Origin: a virus
Direction: 5' to 3' (one strand)
IMG/VR virus record: IMGVR_UViG_3300050821_002774
Location: 1-23,403 of that record
Length of the DNA: 23,403 nt
Part shown: positions 8,720 through 13,754 of the stretch, in pieces
Numbering within the stretch: position 1 is the first letter of the stretch
Layout: each line of letters opens with the position of its first letter
Notes under the pieces: generated by a model
Databases searched by the model: none
Told to the model about the DNA's origin: nothing
The model's input: only the letters and a program-made list of their open reading frames with translations
Translations under genes and position numbers: made by a program

Positions 8720-8838
8720 GCTTCAGATATTTCTTTGTCATTAACGAATGCGATCAGCGCCCGCTCAGCCTTAACATGCGATACCTCTTCATCGCCTCGC
8801 GGTTCGGCCAATATGGCGAGCAACTCCGACTTTGTCAT
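8677..8838 (-). CDS. Small acidic protein between the terminase subunits, 53 aa
   Basis: ATG at 8838 overlaps the preceding stop as ATGA, and the frame runs 53 codons to a TGA at 8677-8679. The product begins MTKSELLAILAEPRGDEEV and ends DVQNWWYA; it is acidic and mostly helical by eye. Its 3' end overlaps the longest version of the large terminase frame. It may be part of the terminase complex or a regulator of packaging, but no family is recognised. Support comes from the coupled start and protein-like composition. Confidence 0.6.
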   Translation of the reverse strand: MTKSELLAILAEPRGDEEVSHVKAERALIAFVNDKEISEAWEKACDVQNWWYA

Positions 8839-9116
8839 AGATCAGCTACAACCCTCTTTACAGAGACTTCCAAAGCCATATCTGCATCTACCTTCATTGA
8901 CTGCGCCGCTTTGCCGTATAGCCTATCTGAGAGGTAGGAAACGGCTTTGTATTGAACGTTTTCGTCTTCAGAACCAAGCAAAGCCGTCCATTTTGATTTC
9001 TGATAATCGGGTGTAAACCAGGCGGCAAGCGATCTACCCGCTTCCTCCGCGTCTAGTAGTTTGGCTGCATTAGACTTACGTCCCGCACCTCGTCGTGCTC
9101 CACCCCTATTTGCCAT
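8835..9116 (-). CDS. Probable terminase small subunit or DNA-recognition protein
   Basis: A 93-residue protein from the ATG at 9116 (GGAA about 9 bases upstream). It begins MANRGGARRGAGRKSNAAK, the basic Gly/Arg-rich opening common in phage small terminases and packaging proteins. A helical region follows (ALLGSEDENVQYKAVSYLSDRLYGKAAQSM), resembling small-terminase proteins that end in a YGK-type motif. It would bind the packaging-start site and hand DNA to the large subunit. Position two genes before the large subunit supports this. It is shorter than many small terminases, so the call is moderate. Confidence 0.65.
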   Translation of the reverse strand: MANRGGARRGAGRKSNAAKLLDAEEAGRSLAAWFTPDYQKSKWTALLGSEDENVQYKAVSYLSDRLYGKAAQSMKVDADMALEVSVKRVVADL

Positions 9117-9158
9117 CGTTTGAATTCCGGTTTGATTTCAATTGAAAACGCCGAGGAC

Positions 9159-9347
9159 TTATTTGATACCTGGATACTTTGCCGCTACCTTCTTACGGAC
9201 TTCTGCCTTTTGTTCAGGGGAACCGTTCTGAGCTACACGGGCAAGCGCGTTACGGGCGTGATTGGCATCATTAATGGGATATTTACGTCCAGGAAGAGCG
9301 AAGCTTTTGGTTGGGATTGCCTTTCGTGCTTCCGTTGTTAGCTTCAT
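9159..9347 (-). CDS. Small basic phage protein of the 'PGRKYPINDANHARNALAR' type, 62 aa
   Basis: ATG at 9347 has AAGGAG six bases upstream and overlaps the preceding stop as ATGA, so the longer frame can be discarded. The protein begins MKLTTEARKAIPTKSFALPG. It contains a Tyr-Pro-Ile-Asn-Asp...His-Ala-Arg-Asn-Ala-Leu core and ends RKKVAAKYPGIK. This core is familiar from many short or C-terminal phage and bacterial domains (DUF6582-like, from memory), often near capsid or terminase genes. Biochemical role unknown; probably nucleic-acid or virion associated given its basic charge. Confidence 0.72.
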   Translation of the reverse strand: MKLTTEARKAIPTKSFALPGRKYPINDANHARNALARVAQNGSPEQKAEVRKKVAAKYPGIK

Positions 9348-9598
9348 ACGCTCTCCTTTGCGCCTGATATCTTTGCGCCGATGCTGACGCCGTTCTTCCA
9401 CTCCTGCAACCGACTGATCTTGCCGCCATGATCCTCGAGCTTCTCTGCATGCTCTTTGAGAGTTAGGGCATGTTCTGAAGTCTTCTCCTTGTTATCCGTC
9501 ACTTGCTGCGTAAGCTTGCCGTAGACGAAGGCCGCCAAGCCGAAGGAGGCTAATACTCCAATCCCCGACATCACAGCAGCTAGCGCAGCCCAGTTCAT
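9344..9598 (-). CDS. Small membrane protein with a coiled-coil tail, 84 aa
   Basis: ATG at 9598 overlaps the preceding stop (ATGA). Residues 4-27 form one hydrophobic span (AALAAVMSGIGVLASFGLAA), followed by a heptad-like charged helix (about 30-68: VTDNKEKTSEHALTLKEHAE) and a polar end. A membrane anchor plus periplasmic or cytoplasmic coiled coil is seen in inner-membrane spanins and some class III holins; either is possible, and no partner endolysin is visible in the window. Coupled at both ends to neighbours. Confidence 0.68.
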   Translation of the reverse strand: MNWAALAAVMSGIGVLASFGLAAFVYGKLTQQVTDNKEKTSEHALTLKEHAEKLEDHGGKISRLQEWKNGVSIGAKISGAKESV

Positions 9599-9855
9599 GC
9601 CTTATCCAGTAGGTCAATCAGATGGGATTTAATAGTGGAATCAGAAGCAAATTTAGCGAGGCCGTGTTTGGAGACAACCGTTACATTCAAGTTGTGTTGG
9701 TCGTATTCAAAGGAAAGGCTTACTGATGAATTCACGAGTTGCCCCGGCTCCGTTGCGGTGGGCATGGTGAAGCTTTCCACATCCGGAGCCTTAGCTTGGG
9801 CTAACTTGTTCAGACAGGCTAGATACTTGTCTGGGGTGAGGGAGATCTGAATCAA
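9595..9855 (-). CDS. Hypothetical protein, 86 aa, probable TTG start
   Basis: The open frame extends into the upstream gene, but that part is Arg/Pro-rich out-of-frame sequence. The TTG at 9855, one base after the upstream TAA, gives MIQISLTPDKYLACLNKLAQ and is the likeliest start, though no ribosome binding site is seen. The next in-frame ATG (9768) would remove 29 residues. The product is a small alpha/beta protein with a helical end (STIKSHLIDLLDKA). Unknown function. Its stop overlaps the next ATG. Confidence 0.55.
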   Translation of the reverse strand: MIQISLTPDKYLACLNKLAQAKAPDVESFTMPTATEPGQLVNSSVSLSFEYDQHNLNVTVVSKHGLAKFASDSTIKSHLIDLLDKA

Positions 9856-9856
9856 G

Positions 9857-10240
9857 TTAGGCCGCCGGCGCCGCGGTGAATGCATTTGCGAACGCCACGA
9901 GTGCCGTGTTTGCAGCCTGAAGCTGTGCCGCGGTAGGGGCTGGCAAGCCATTGGCCTTCGCGAAGTCGAGAGCTTGTGGAGTAACCGCGGAGAGAACGAG
10001 TGCAGCCTTCTGTGAACCGGTGCCAGTCTGTGCGGCCGCAGCGGCAGCTAGAGTCTCACTCTTTACGATCTCCGTGAGCCAGTTGTTAGCCAAATTGATA
10101 AAGCCGGCGGTGCCGGGCAGGACGGATTCAACGACTGCCTCGCCGGCGCCGACAATCGCTTGACCCTTGCTGCTTGCGAGAAATTCAAATACATCCTTGA
10201 AACCGCTGCCAATCTTATCCAACACGCTCTTAACGCTCAT
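9857..10240 (-). CDS. Alanine-rich hypothetical phage protein, 127 aa
   Basis: ATG at 10240 with AGGAG seven bases upstream. It starts MSVKSVLDKIGSGFKDVFEF, an amphipathic helix. A hydrophobic segment (GQAIVGAGEAVVESVLPGTAG) follows, then an Ala run (residues about 64-70) and a repeated Pro/Ala/Leu region ending ANTALVAFANAF. Similar Ala-rich proteins occur next to holin genes in soil phages as far as I remember, but no function is established. A membrane-active or lysis-associated role is one possibility. Confidence 0.66.
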   Translation of the reverse strand: MSVKSVLDKIGSGFKDVFEFLASSKGQAIVGAGEAVVESVLPGTAGFINLANNWLTEIVKSETLAAAAAAQTGTGSQKAALVLSAVTPQALDFAKANGLPAPTAAQLQAANTALVAFANAFTAAPAA

Positions 10241-10257
10241 GTCATTCTCCTGTGAAG

Positions 10258-10464
10258 CTAAGGTGCTTTTGGGTCCGGAGTTTCCGGTTTGTCGGGTGTT
10301 CGTTTAGCCTGAAACGCTACTAACGATGCGGTTACAAGGGATGCACCCAAATCAATCATCTTGTCGTAATGGGCATGAGAGCCGAATCCAACCGTAATCA
10401 TGCCAAGAGTTACGAGGAAGTAGGCGCTAGCGTTACGCGATAACTCGGCTTTGAATAGCTCCAC
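10258..10464 (-). CDS. Putative holin-like protein with two membrane spans, 68 aa
   Basis: GTG at 10464 preceded by GGAGG (4 bases). Two hydrophobic stretches are seen at about residues 13-30 (SAYFLVTLGMITVGFG) and 37-53 (IDLGASLVTASLVAFQA), joined by a short polar turn, with a Pro-rich charged C-terminus (KRTPDKPETPDPKAP). Size and two-span topology fit class II holins. It is the first gene of the leftward late block, downstream of the divergent region at 10465-10597. No endolysin is seen nearby, so the assignment rests on topology alone. Confidence 0.6.
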   Translation of the reverse strand: MELFKAELSRNASAYFLVTLGMITVGFGSHAHYDKMIDLGASLVTASLVAFQAKRTPDKPETPDPKAP

Positions 10465-10532
10465 ACTTCCTCCAGGGGTTGCGCGTGTTTGTGGTCCGCC
10501 TATGGAGCAAAGACCCGAGGCCCGCGCACGCC

Positions 10533-10544
10533 TATTTATAAATA
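10533..10544. promoter_or_regulatory. AT-only palindrome in the divergent control region
   Basis: TATTTATAAATA is a perfect 12-base palindrome just upstream of the rightward -35 box, between the leftward late genes and the rightward small genes. It could be an UP element, a protein-binding site or part of a leftward promoter; no clear leftward -35/-10 pair is seen. The rest of 10465-10597 holds no gene. Confidence 0.4.
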
Positions 10545-10548
10545 ATCC

Positions 10549-10577
10549 TTGACAAACAACAGTTGTTTGTGTACTCT
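10549..10577 (+). promoter_or_regulatory. Rightward sigma-70-type promoter
   Basis: TTGACA (10549-10554), a 17-base spacer and TACTCT (10572-10577). The -35 is perfect, the -10 weak. The expected start site falls at about the A of ATGGAGG (10585), giving a very short leader in which GGAGG is almost at the 5' end. Confidence 0.7.
10552..10570. promoter_or_regulatory. Operator-like perfect inverted repeat in the promoter spacer
   Basis: ACAAACAAC-a-GTTGTTTGT: 9-bp perfect arms around one base, beginning inside the -35 box and filling the spacer. A bound dimeric repressor would block RNA polymerase. The cognate regulator is unknown; the ribbon-helix-helix protein (13560-13754) and the winged-helix protein (22986-23249) are candidates by inference. 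Confidence 0.65.
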
Positions 10578-10597
10578 ATTGTTCATGGAGGCAACAC

Positions 10598-10819
10598 GTG
10601 AGCGCTATCTACACACCAACTATCGTTACCCGCATCCCGACCGACATCGACACTGCCAAACATGCCGAGATTGAGCAGAAGTTGGATGCTGCCCGCGCAA
10701 CCCTCCACAATTGCAATTCATATAGCCGAGATGCCGCTATAGATATGGCAGCAATCGCCATTATGAAATCGGGCGTAGGTGCTTGCGCTTACCCCACCGT
10801 CAAGGTATCGCATGACTGA
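10598..10819 (+). CDS. Small hypothetical early protein, 73 aa
   Basis: GTG at 10598 with GGAGG six bases upstream, directly behind the promoter at 10549. The product begins MSAIYTPTIVTRIPTDIDTA, has a helical middle with several alanines, and contains two cysteines but no metal motif. It has no recognisable family. It is one of two phage genes on the plus strand here, transcribed towards the convergent leftward block, so it may be expressed at a distinct stage or in the lysogenic state. Confidence 0.65.
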   Translation: MSAIYTPTIVTRIPTDIDTAKHAEIEQKLDAARATLHNCNSYSRDAAIDMAAIAIMKSGVGACAYPTVKVSHD

Positions 10820-11018
10820 TAACGACACAATCCGTGAATGGCTTCGCTCTCTCGGTAAAGCGGAGCGGAAAGTCGTTAAGTCAGAAGTTGCTAAATGGAA
10901 CAATAAAAGTCGCCGAATCTATTCGGGCGGTCGGCCGAAAGTCCTAAAGCCATGCTCTAAATGCGGTATGGACTTTGGAGCTCGGGAAATGGCAAAACAT
11001 CTATCCACTTGCGCGTAG
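10812..11018 (+). CDS. Small basic zinc-finger-like protein, 68 aa
   Basis: ATG at 10812 overlaps the preceding gene by 8 bases (AAGGT upstream). The longer frame from 10779 has no start signal. The N-terminal half is a charged helix (IREWLRSLGKAERKVVKSEV); the C-terminal half carries Cys-x2-Cys...His-x3-Cys (CSKCGMDFGAREMAKHLSTC), a CCHC-type zinc site. Basic charge plus zinc site suggests nucleic-acid binding, perhaps regulation. Exact role unknown. Confidence 0.68.
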   Translation: MTDNDTIREWLRSLGKAERKVVKSEVAKWNNKSRRIYSGGRPKVLKPCSKCGMDFGAREMAKHLSTCA

Positions 11019-11036
11019 ATGGGATCACCTGCCTCC

Positions 11037-11120
11037 CTAACGATACTTCTTGTACTCACAAGCCAGTGAAACGATAATCCCGAGTATCAGAGCTAGATAA
11101 AACCAGTCCTCAGGCCGCAC
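11037..11120 (-). CDS. 27-residue single-span membrane peptide
   Basis: GTG at 11120 lies inside the end of the preceding gene, with GGA upstream. The frame reads MRPEDWFYLALILGIIVSLA then CEYKKYR and a TAG at 11037-11039. A charged start, 16 hydrophobic residues and a basic tail make a clean inner-membrane topology (positive-inside C-terminus). It is the last frame of the leftward early block before the convergent plus-strand genes. It is short, so coding is not proven. Confidence 0.4.
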   Translation of the reverse strand: MRPEDWFYLALILGIIVSLACEYKKYR

Positions 11121-11388
11121 GACCCATCCAGGCATCACGACAGGCTAAGTCTCGGGGATTCCCTGCTACACAGCCATCCATCACGCTTGGTCCCATTTGG
11201 CAACTACGCTGAGGGGGTGTCATGGCCGCTTCAGTCTTGGTGAAGTTCACATAGGTCTGCCGCTTATTCCAGATAGCTTGACCCGTTTGCACGAGATCAT
11301 TCACCGCTTCAATTGGCAGGAAGCACGCAGCTTGGCCCCGTCCACTACGGTTCGCATAGTGGCAGGCTATAAATTGAATTTTAGGCAA
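11110..11388 (-). CDS. Hypothetical early protein, 92 aa, TTG start
   Basis: TTG at 11388 has GAGGA six bases upstream. The product begins MPKIQFIACHYANRSGRGQA and has a hydrophobic FLPIEAVNDLVQTGQAIW segment. The C-terminal third carries three further cysteines (SCQM, GCVAG, LACRD). No family is recognised. It sits just downstream of the 3' remnant of the broken HNH gene, in the same direction, so it belonged to the leftward early block before the IS landed and may now be cut off from its promoter. Confidence 0.5.
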   Translation of the reverse strand: MPKIQFIACHYANRSGRGQAACFLPIEAVNDLVQTGQAIWNKRQTYVNFTKTEAAMTPPQRSCQMGPSVMDGCVAGNPRDLACRDAWMGRAA

Positions 11389-11456
11389 GGGATTCCTCGG
11401 AAAGAGGGTCTCACTTTTTAAAGCGGAAGCTTAACCGCAGTCCGGGGAGGACCTTC
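11389..11456. other. Short noncoding gap
   Basis: I see no gene or clear signal here beyond the ribosome binding site of the 92-residue gene. A short dyad-like stretch (AAGCGGAAGCTT) is present but has no obvious role. Confidence 0.4.
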
Positions 11457-11535
11457 TTAGTCTGCCATCAGCTCGGCTAATTTTAAAGCCAATTCTTGAA
11501 TATGTAGTGATTCAACGCCAATGGCACTTACATAT
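11457..11535 (-). pseudogene. 3' remnant of the HNH endonuclease gene
   Basis: If the IS and one copy of the target repeat are removed, the HNH frame at 13138-13498 continues without a break through this stretch. It would add SAIGVESLHIQELALKLAEL and MAD before a TAA at 11457-11459. The helical leucine-rich end looks protein-like. This shows the IS insertion is the only lesion visible in the gene and was probably recent. Confidence 0.85.
11528..11535. repeat. Left 8-bp target-site duplication of the IS
   Basis: TTACATAT directly precedes the GGG end of the element and is repeated exactly at 13138-13145 after its CCC end. Eight bases is the duplication length of the IS1595 family. Confidence 0.92.
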
Positions 11536-11557
11536 GGGATTTATATACTTGACTCCC
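11536..11557 (+). repeat. Left terminal inverted repeat of the IS
   Basis: 22 bases beginning GGGATTTATATAC. They match the reverse complement of 13116-13137 at 20 of 22 positions (differences at positions 14 and 20). The -35 box of the element's promoter lies within it. Confidence 0.9.
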
Positions 11558-11577
11558 ACGAGGGAGTTATGTACTAT
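11549..11577 (+). promoter_or_regulatory. IS internal promoter with a dyad in the spacer
   Basis: TTGACT (11549-11554), a 17-base spacer, TACTAT (11572-11577). The spacer contains ACTCCC-acga-GGGAGT (11552-11567), a 6-bp dyad. Promoter geometry and the CATGGAGG that follows (11584-11591) have exactly the spacing of the phage promoter at 10549. Because it overlaps the left terminal repeat, transposase binding there could repress it. Confidence 0.65.
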
Positions 11578-11600
11578 TGAACACATGGAGGAACCTCGAA

Positions 11601-11816
11601 ATGGAAATTCTGACGATTACCGCTGAAGTTGAAATAACCAATCCGATACAGGTGATGGACGTATGTGATGCCATCATTGAGCAGATGAAAGAACTCAAGG
11701 ATCACGCTAATAAATTTGGTGATGAGATTACGCTGAAGAGCGGAAACCTTGAAACCGTTGACGATGAATTGGTAGGCGACTGGGCCATCGCAGAGCGCCG
11801 CAAGGGACGGCGCTAA
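11601..11816 (+). CDS. IS passenger protein, 71 aa, unknown
   Basis: The ATG at 11601 has GGAGG nine bases upstream; the frame also opens from a TTG at 11577, but that would precede the ribosome binding site. The product is acidic. It begins MEILTITAEVEITNPIQVMD (a strand-like start), then a helix (CDAIIEQMKELKDHANKFG) and a basic end (AERRKGRR). No family recognised. It is the first gene in the element, one base before the next gene, and so co-expressed with transposase; a regulatory role is possible. Confidence 0.68.
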   Translation: MEILTITAEVEITNPIQVMDVCDAIIEQMKELKDHANKFGDEITLKSGNLETVDDELVGDWAIAERRKGRR

Positions 11817-12059
11817 ATGGCTACAAATAGTCTTCCATATAAAGACACACGGCTCACTTATTGTCAGAGAGCCGTCTTGCACGTCATCGCTCAGGGGGAA
11901 GCTCCTAACGGGTTTGACCCTGAGAGCCATTCCTATCGCTCGGCGGTGAGACTCTTCAAGCGTGGATTGCTCAATCAAGTTGGCACCACATCGGCTTTTT
12001 CCCTCACATCTAAAGGTGCGAATGTGTTGTTGATTGACCAAAAACGGAGGGATAGCTAG
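11817..12059 (+). CDS. IS passenger protein, 80 aa, possible winged-helix fold
   Basis: ATG at 11817 directly follows the previous TAA. The sequence has the layout of a small winged-helix domain: a helix with QRAVLHVIAQGEAPN, then SAVRLFKRGLLNQVG as a recognition-type helix, then a strand pair around SAFSLTSKGANVLL. It could bind the element's ends or regulate its promoter. This is a fold impression only. It ends at 12059, immediately before the transposase ATG. Confidence 0.65.
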   Translation: MATNSLPYKDTRLTYCQRAVLHVIAQGEAPNGFDPESHSYRSAVRLFKRGLLNQVGTTSAFSLTSKGANVLLIDQKRRDS

Positions 12060-12989
12060 ATGAGTAAATCCACTATCAGCACCTTTGAACTCTTCGCCCT
12101 TATCCCCGATGCTGAGACAGCTCGTATTTACCTTGAGAGCCGTCTCTGGCCCAACGGCCCTGTTTGCCCATCCTGCATCACTAGTCAGCGCATCACATCG
12201 CGTAAGGGTGGGTTCTACCGCTGCAACCAATGCAAACTCGATTTCACCGTCCGCACTGCAACAATCTTTGAGCGTTCGCATGTGCCGCTTCACAAATGGG
12301 TTTACGCGATGTACCTGCTTGTGACGGCGCGAAAGGGCATCAGTTCGATGCAGATGGCCAAAGAAATCGGCGTCACACAGAAGACGGCTTGGTTCATGCT
12401 TCAGCGCCTCCGTGAGGCTTGCATGGGCAAAGGTGGCAAGGATGACCGTCTCGCTGGATTGATCGAAGTGGACGAGACTTTCGTCGGCGGCAAGGAAAAG
12501 AACAAGCATGAGCACAAGAAACTCAATATGGGTCGCGGTTCGGTCGGCAAGACTATCGTGCTCGGAATGCGGGAGCGTAGCACTGGCCGCGTCCGTGGCA
12601 TGGTGATCGAAGGCACCGAACTGCGCACGTTGCATCAGGCTATCCACGATCATGTGAAGCCGGGTTCGATGATTCACACCGATGAGGCAAGCGGCTATGA
12701 GGGCTTGGACGGCCTCTGGTTCAATCACAAGACGGTCAACCACGGCGGCGGTGAGTATGCGCGTGGCGATGTCAACACGAACTCGATTGAGAGCGTCTGG
12801 GCACTCCTGAAGCGTGGCATCTACGGTACATGGCACCACGTCTCCCCGAAACACCTTGCACGTTACGTGGATGAGGTTGCCTTTCGCCTGAATGACGGCA
12901 ACGTTGCTCAACACACTCTCGATAGACTCGACAGTTTCATCCTCGCCGTTGACGGCAAAAGACTCACTTACGAAAGGTTGACCGCATGA
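12060..12989 (+). CDS. IS1595-family (ISXO2-like) transposase
   Basis: A 309-residue DDE-type transposase starting at ATG 12060 with GGAGG upstream. An N-terminal zinc ribbon has Cys36, Cys39, Cys55 and Cys58 (CPSC...CNQC). A helix-turn-helix follows (SSMQMAKEIGVTQKTAWFML, residues 95-114). The catalytic core shows VDETFVGG (Asp138), HTDEASGY (Asp208) and NTNSIESVWALLKRG with Asn241/Glu244 and Lys251, matching the D-D-N/E-K arrangement of this family. The end, KHLARYVDEVAFRLN, is also typical. Full length and unbroken. It cuts and pastes or copies the element, making 8-bp target duplications. Its TGA overlaps the next ATG, coupling it to the 44-aa protein. Confidence 0.95.
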   Translation: MSKSTISTFELFALIPDAETARIYLESRLWPNGPVCPSCITSQRITSRKGGFYRCNQCKLDFTVRTATIFERSHVPLHKWVYAMYLLVTARKGISSMQMAKEIGVTQKTAWFMLQRLREACMGKGGKDDRLAGLIEVDETFVGGKEKNKHEHKKLNMGRGSVGKTIVLGMRERSTGRVRGMVIEGTELRTLHQAIHDHVKPGSMIHTDEASGYEGLDGLWFNHKTVNHGGGEYARGDVNTNSIESVWALLKRGIYGTWHHVSPKHLARYVDEVAFRLNDGNVAQHTLDRLDSFILAVDGKRLTYERLTA

Positions 12990-13120
12990 AGAAAGTCCCC
13001 GAACTCCTCGACAAGATAACCGACGTAGTACTTGCCTACCGTCCCAAACCGAAATCCAAGGGCGGGAAGAAGCGAGTTCGCAAGGCGAAGAAAGCAAAGG
13101 CCGATGCTCAAGAAAGGTAG
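12986..13120 (+). CDS. Highly basic 44-residue protein coupled to the transposase
   Basis: ATG at 12986 overlaps the transposase stop as ATGA. The product reads MKKVPELLDKITDVVLAYRP and then a Lys/Arg/Ala tail (about 17 of the last 25 residues are basic, with KGGKKRVRKAKKAKA). Layout is a short amphipathic helix followed by a histone-like tail, suggesting non-specific DNA binding or a partner subunit of the transposase. Its TAG is at 13118-13120, inside the right terminal repeat. I have an impression of similar short proteins beside other IS1595 transposases but cannot confirm it here. Confidence 0.68.
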   Translation: MKKVPELLDKITDVVLAYRPKPKSKGGKKRVRKAKKAKADAQER

Positions 13121-13137
13121 TCATGTATATAAATCCC
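13116..13137 (-). repeat. Right terminal inverted repeat of the IS
   Basis: The reverse complement of the left repeat with two mismatches; the outer 13 bases are identical. It also contains the last codons of the 44-aa gene. Confidence 0.9.
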
Positions 13138-13145
13138 TTACATAT
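13138..13145. repeat. Right 8-bp target-site duplication of the IS
   Basis: TTACATAT, an exact copy of 11528-11535. Confidence 0.92.
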
Positions 13146-13498
13146 CGGCGGTCTAGTTTCTTGTTGCTATTCTGCTGGCTCCAAGTCGCTGCGCGAAGAT
13201 TTGTCTTCATGTTGTTTAGGGTGTTGTGATCTAGGTGGTCGCCGGTTATAGCTGCTCCACTCAGGCCCAGTATCTGCTGCTGCATTGAAACCGTTATTCG
13301 CTTGCCATCCTTGAGACCTTTACGCCACGCATAAAACGATCGGCAATCGGGTTCCCAATGTGCATACCAGCTCCACTGACCGAGTTCTTTGGCCATGTCG
13401 CTATCGATTCTTGTGAATTGTCCTTGGGTTAATTCGATATATGCGATGCTGGGACCCGGCGGAATAATGACGGGGCGTATATAGTTACGGTTGGGCAT
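13138..13498 (-). pseudogene. HNH endonuclease gene, 5' part, interrupted by the IS
   Basis: ATG at 13498 with AGGAG upstream. The frame encodes about 120 original residues and then runs into the IS end, where it stops at 13121 after five foreign codons. It begins MPNRNYIRPVIIPPGPSIAY. The HNH_3-type core is DHLDHNTLNNMKTNLRAATW followed by QQNSNKK, with His/Asp and Asn residues of the nuclease motif. Such proteins are usually free-standing phage homing endonucleases. The missing end lies at 11457-11535, and the joined gene would code about 142 residues. The truncated protein keeps the HNH core, so residual activity cannot be excluded. Confidence 0.88.
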
Positions 13499-13528
13499 GG
13501 GTTTGCTCTCCTAAAGCAATTTATGGTT

Positions 13529-13546
13529 ACATCCCGGCAAGGATGT
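13529..13546. other. Small hairpin between the ribbon-helix-helix and HNH genes
   Basis: ACATCC-cggcaa-GGATGT, a 6-bp stem, with TGGT/ACCA possibly extending it. It lacks a T-run on the minus strand, so it is not a clear terminator for the leftward genes; on the plus strand only TTTCT follows. It may be an mRNA stabiliser or a binding site. Confidence 0.3.
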
Positions 13547-13559
13547 TTCTGACCATGCC

Positions 13560-13754
13560 TTATTGTAACTCATTATTTTGCATCATTTTGCGAACCCTTC
13601 GATTGAATTCTCTCTCCACTAAAGTCTCCACTGTTTCACCTAGCGATGCTGGCCCGGCAATCTTGCTCAGCTTATCGTACGTTTGCTCGGCTACTACCAC
13701 GTTTACCTGCTTTGTTCGAATCCCTGAAAGTTTTCGCTTCCGGCTGCTTCTCAC
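13560..13754 (-). CDS. Small ribbon-helix-helix DNA-binding protein, 64 aa
   Basis: GTG at 13754 overlaps the preceding stop as GTGA and has GGAGG four bases upstream, so the longer ATG frame is rejected. A basic arm (MRSSRKRKLSGIRTKQ) leads to a strand (VNVVVAEQTYDKLSKIA) and a two-helix unit (SLGETVETLVEREFNRRV), the ribbon-helix-helix pattern of Arc/CopG-type repressors. It would bind DNA as a dimer, and several perfect dyads in this window could be its operators. The target is not known. Confidence 0.68.
   Translation of the reverse strand: MRSSRKRKLSGIRTKQVNVVVAEQTYDKLSKIAGPASLGETVETLVEREFNRRVRKMMQNNELQ

Larger units (their letters stand above)
11536..13137 (+). mobile_element. Complete IS1595-family insertion element, 1602 bp, with passenger genes
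   Basis: The ends are 22-bp terminal inverted repeats with two mismatches (11536-11557 and 13116-13137). Both start GGGATTTATATAC and share TGACT and CC further in. An 8-bp duplication TTACATAT flanks the element. Inside, all on the plus strand, are a promoter that overlaps the left repeat, two small genes, the ISXO2-type transposase, and a coupled 44-residue basic protein whose stop codon lies in the right repeat. Some IS1595-family members are known to carry passenger genes. The element sits antisense to the phage early block and interrupts an HNH gene. Ends, duplication and transposase frame are intact, so it may be active. Confidence 0.93.

Noticed and set aside
11197-11421. 74-codon plus-strand frame
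   Set aside because: The opposite-strand frame has a better ribosome binding site and agrees with the direction of the interrupted early block.
11574-13124. 516-codon open frame antisense to the whole IS
   Set aside because: It mirrors the transposase and passenger genes, has no ribosome binding site of note, runs into both IS ends and shows no protein-like motif; the plus-strand genes explain the region fully.
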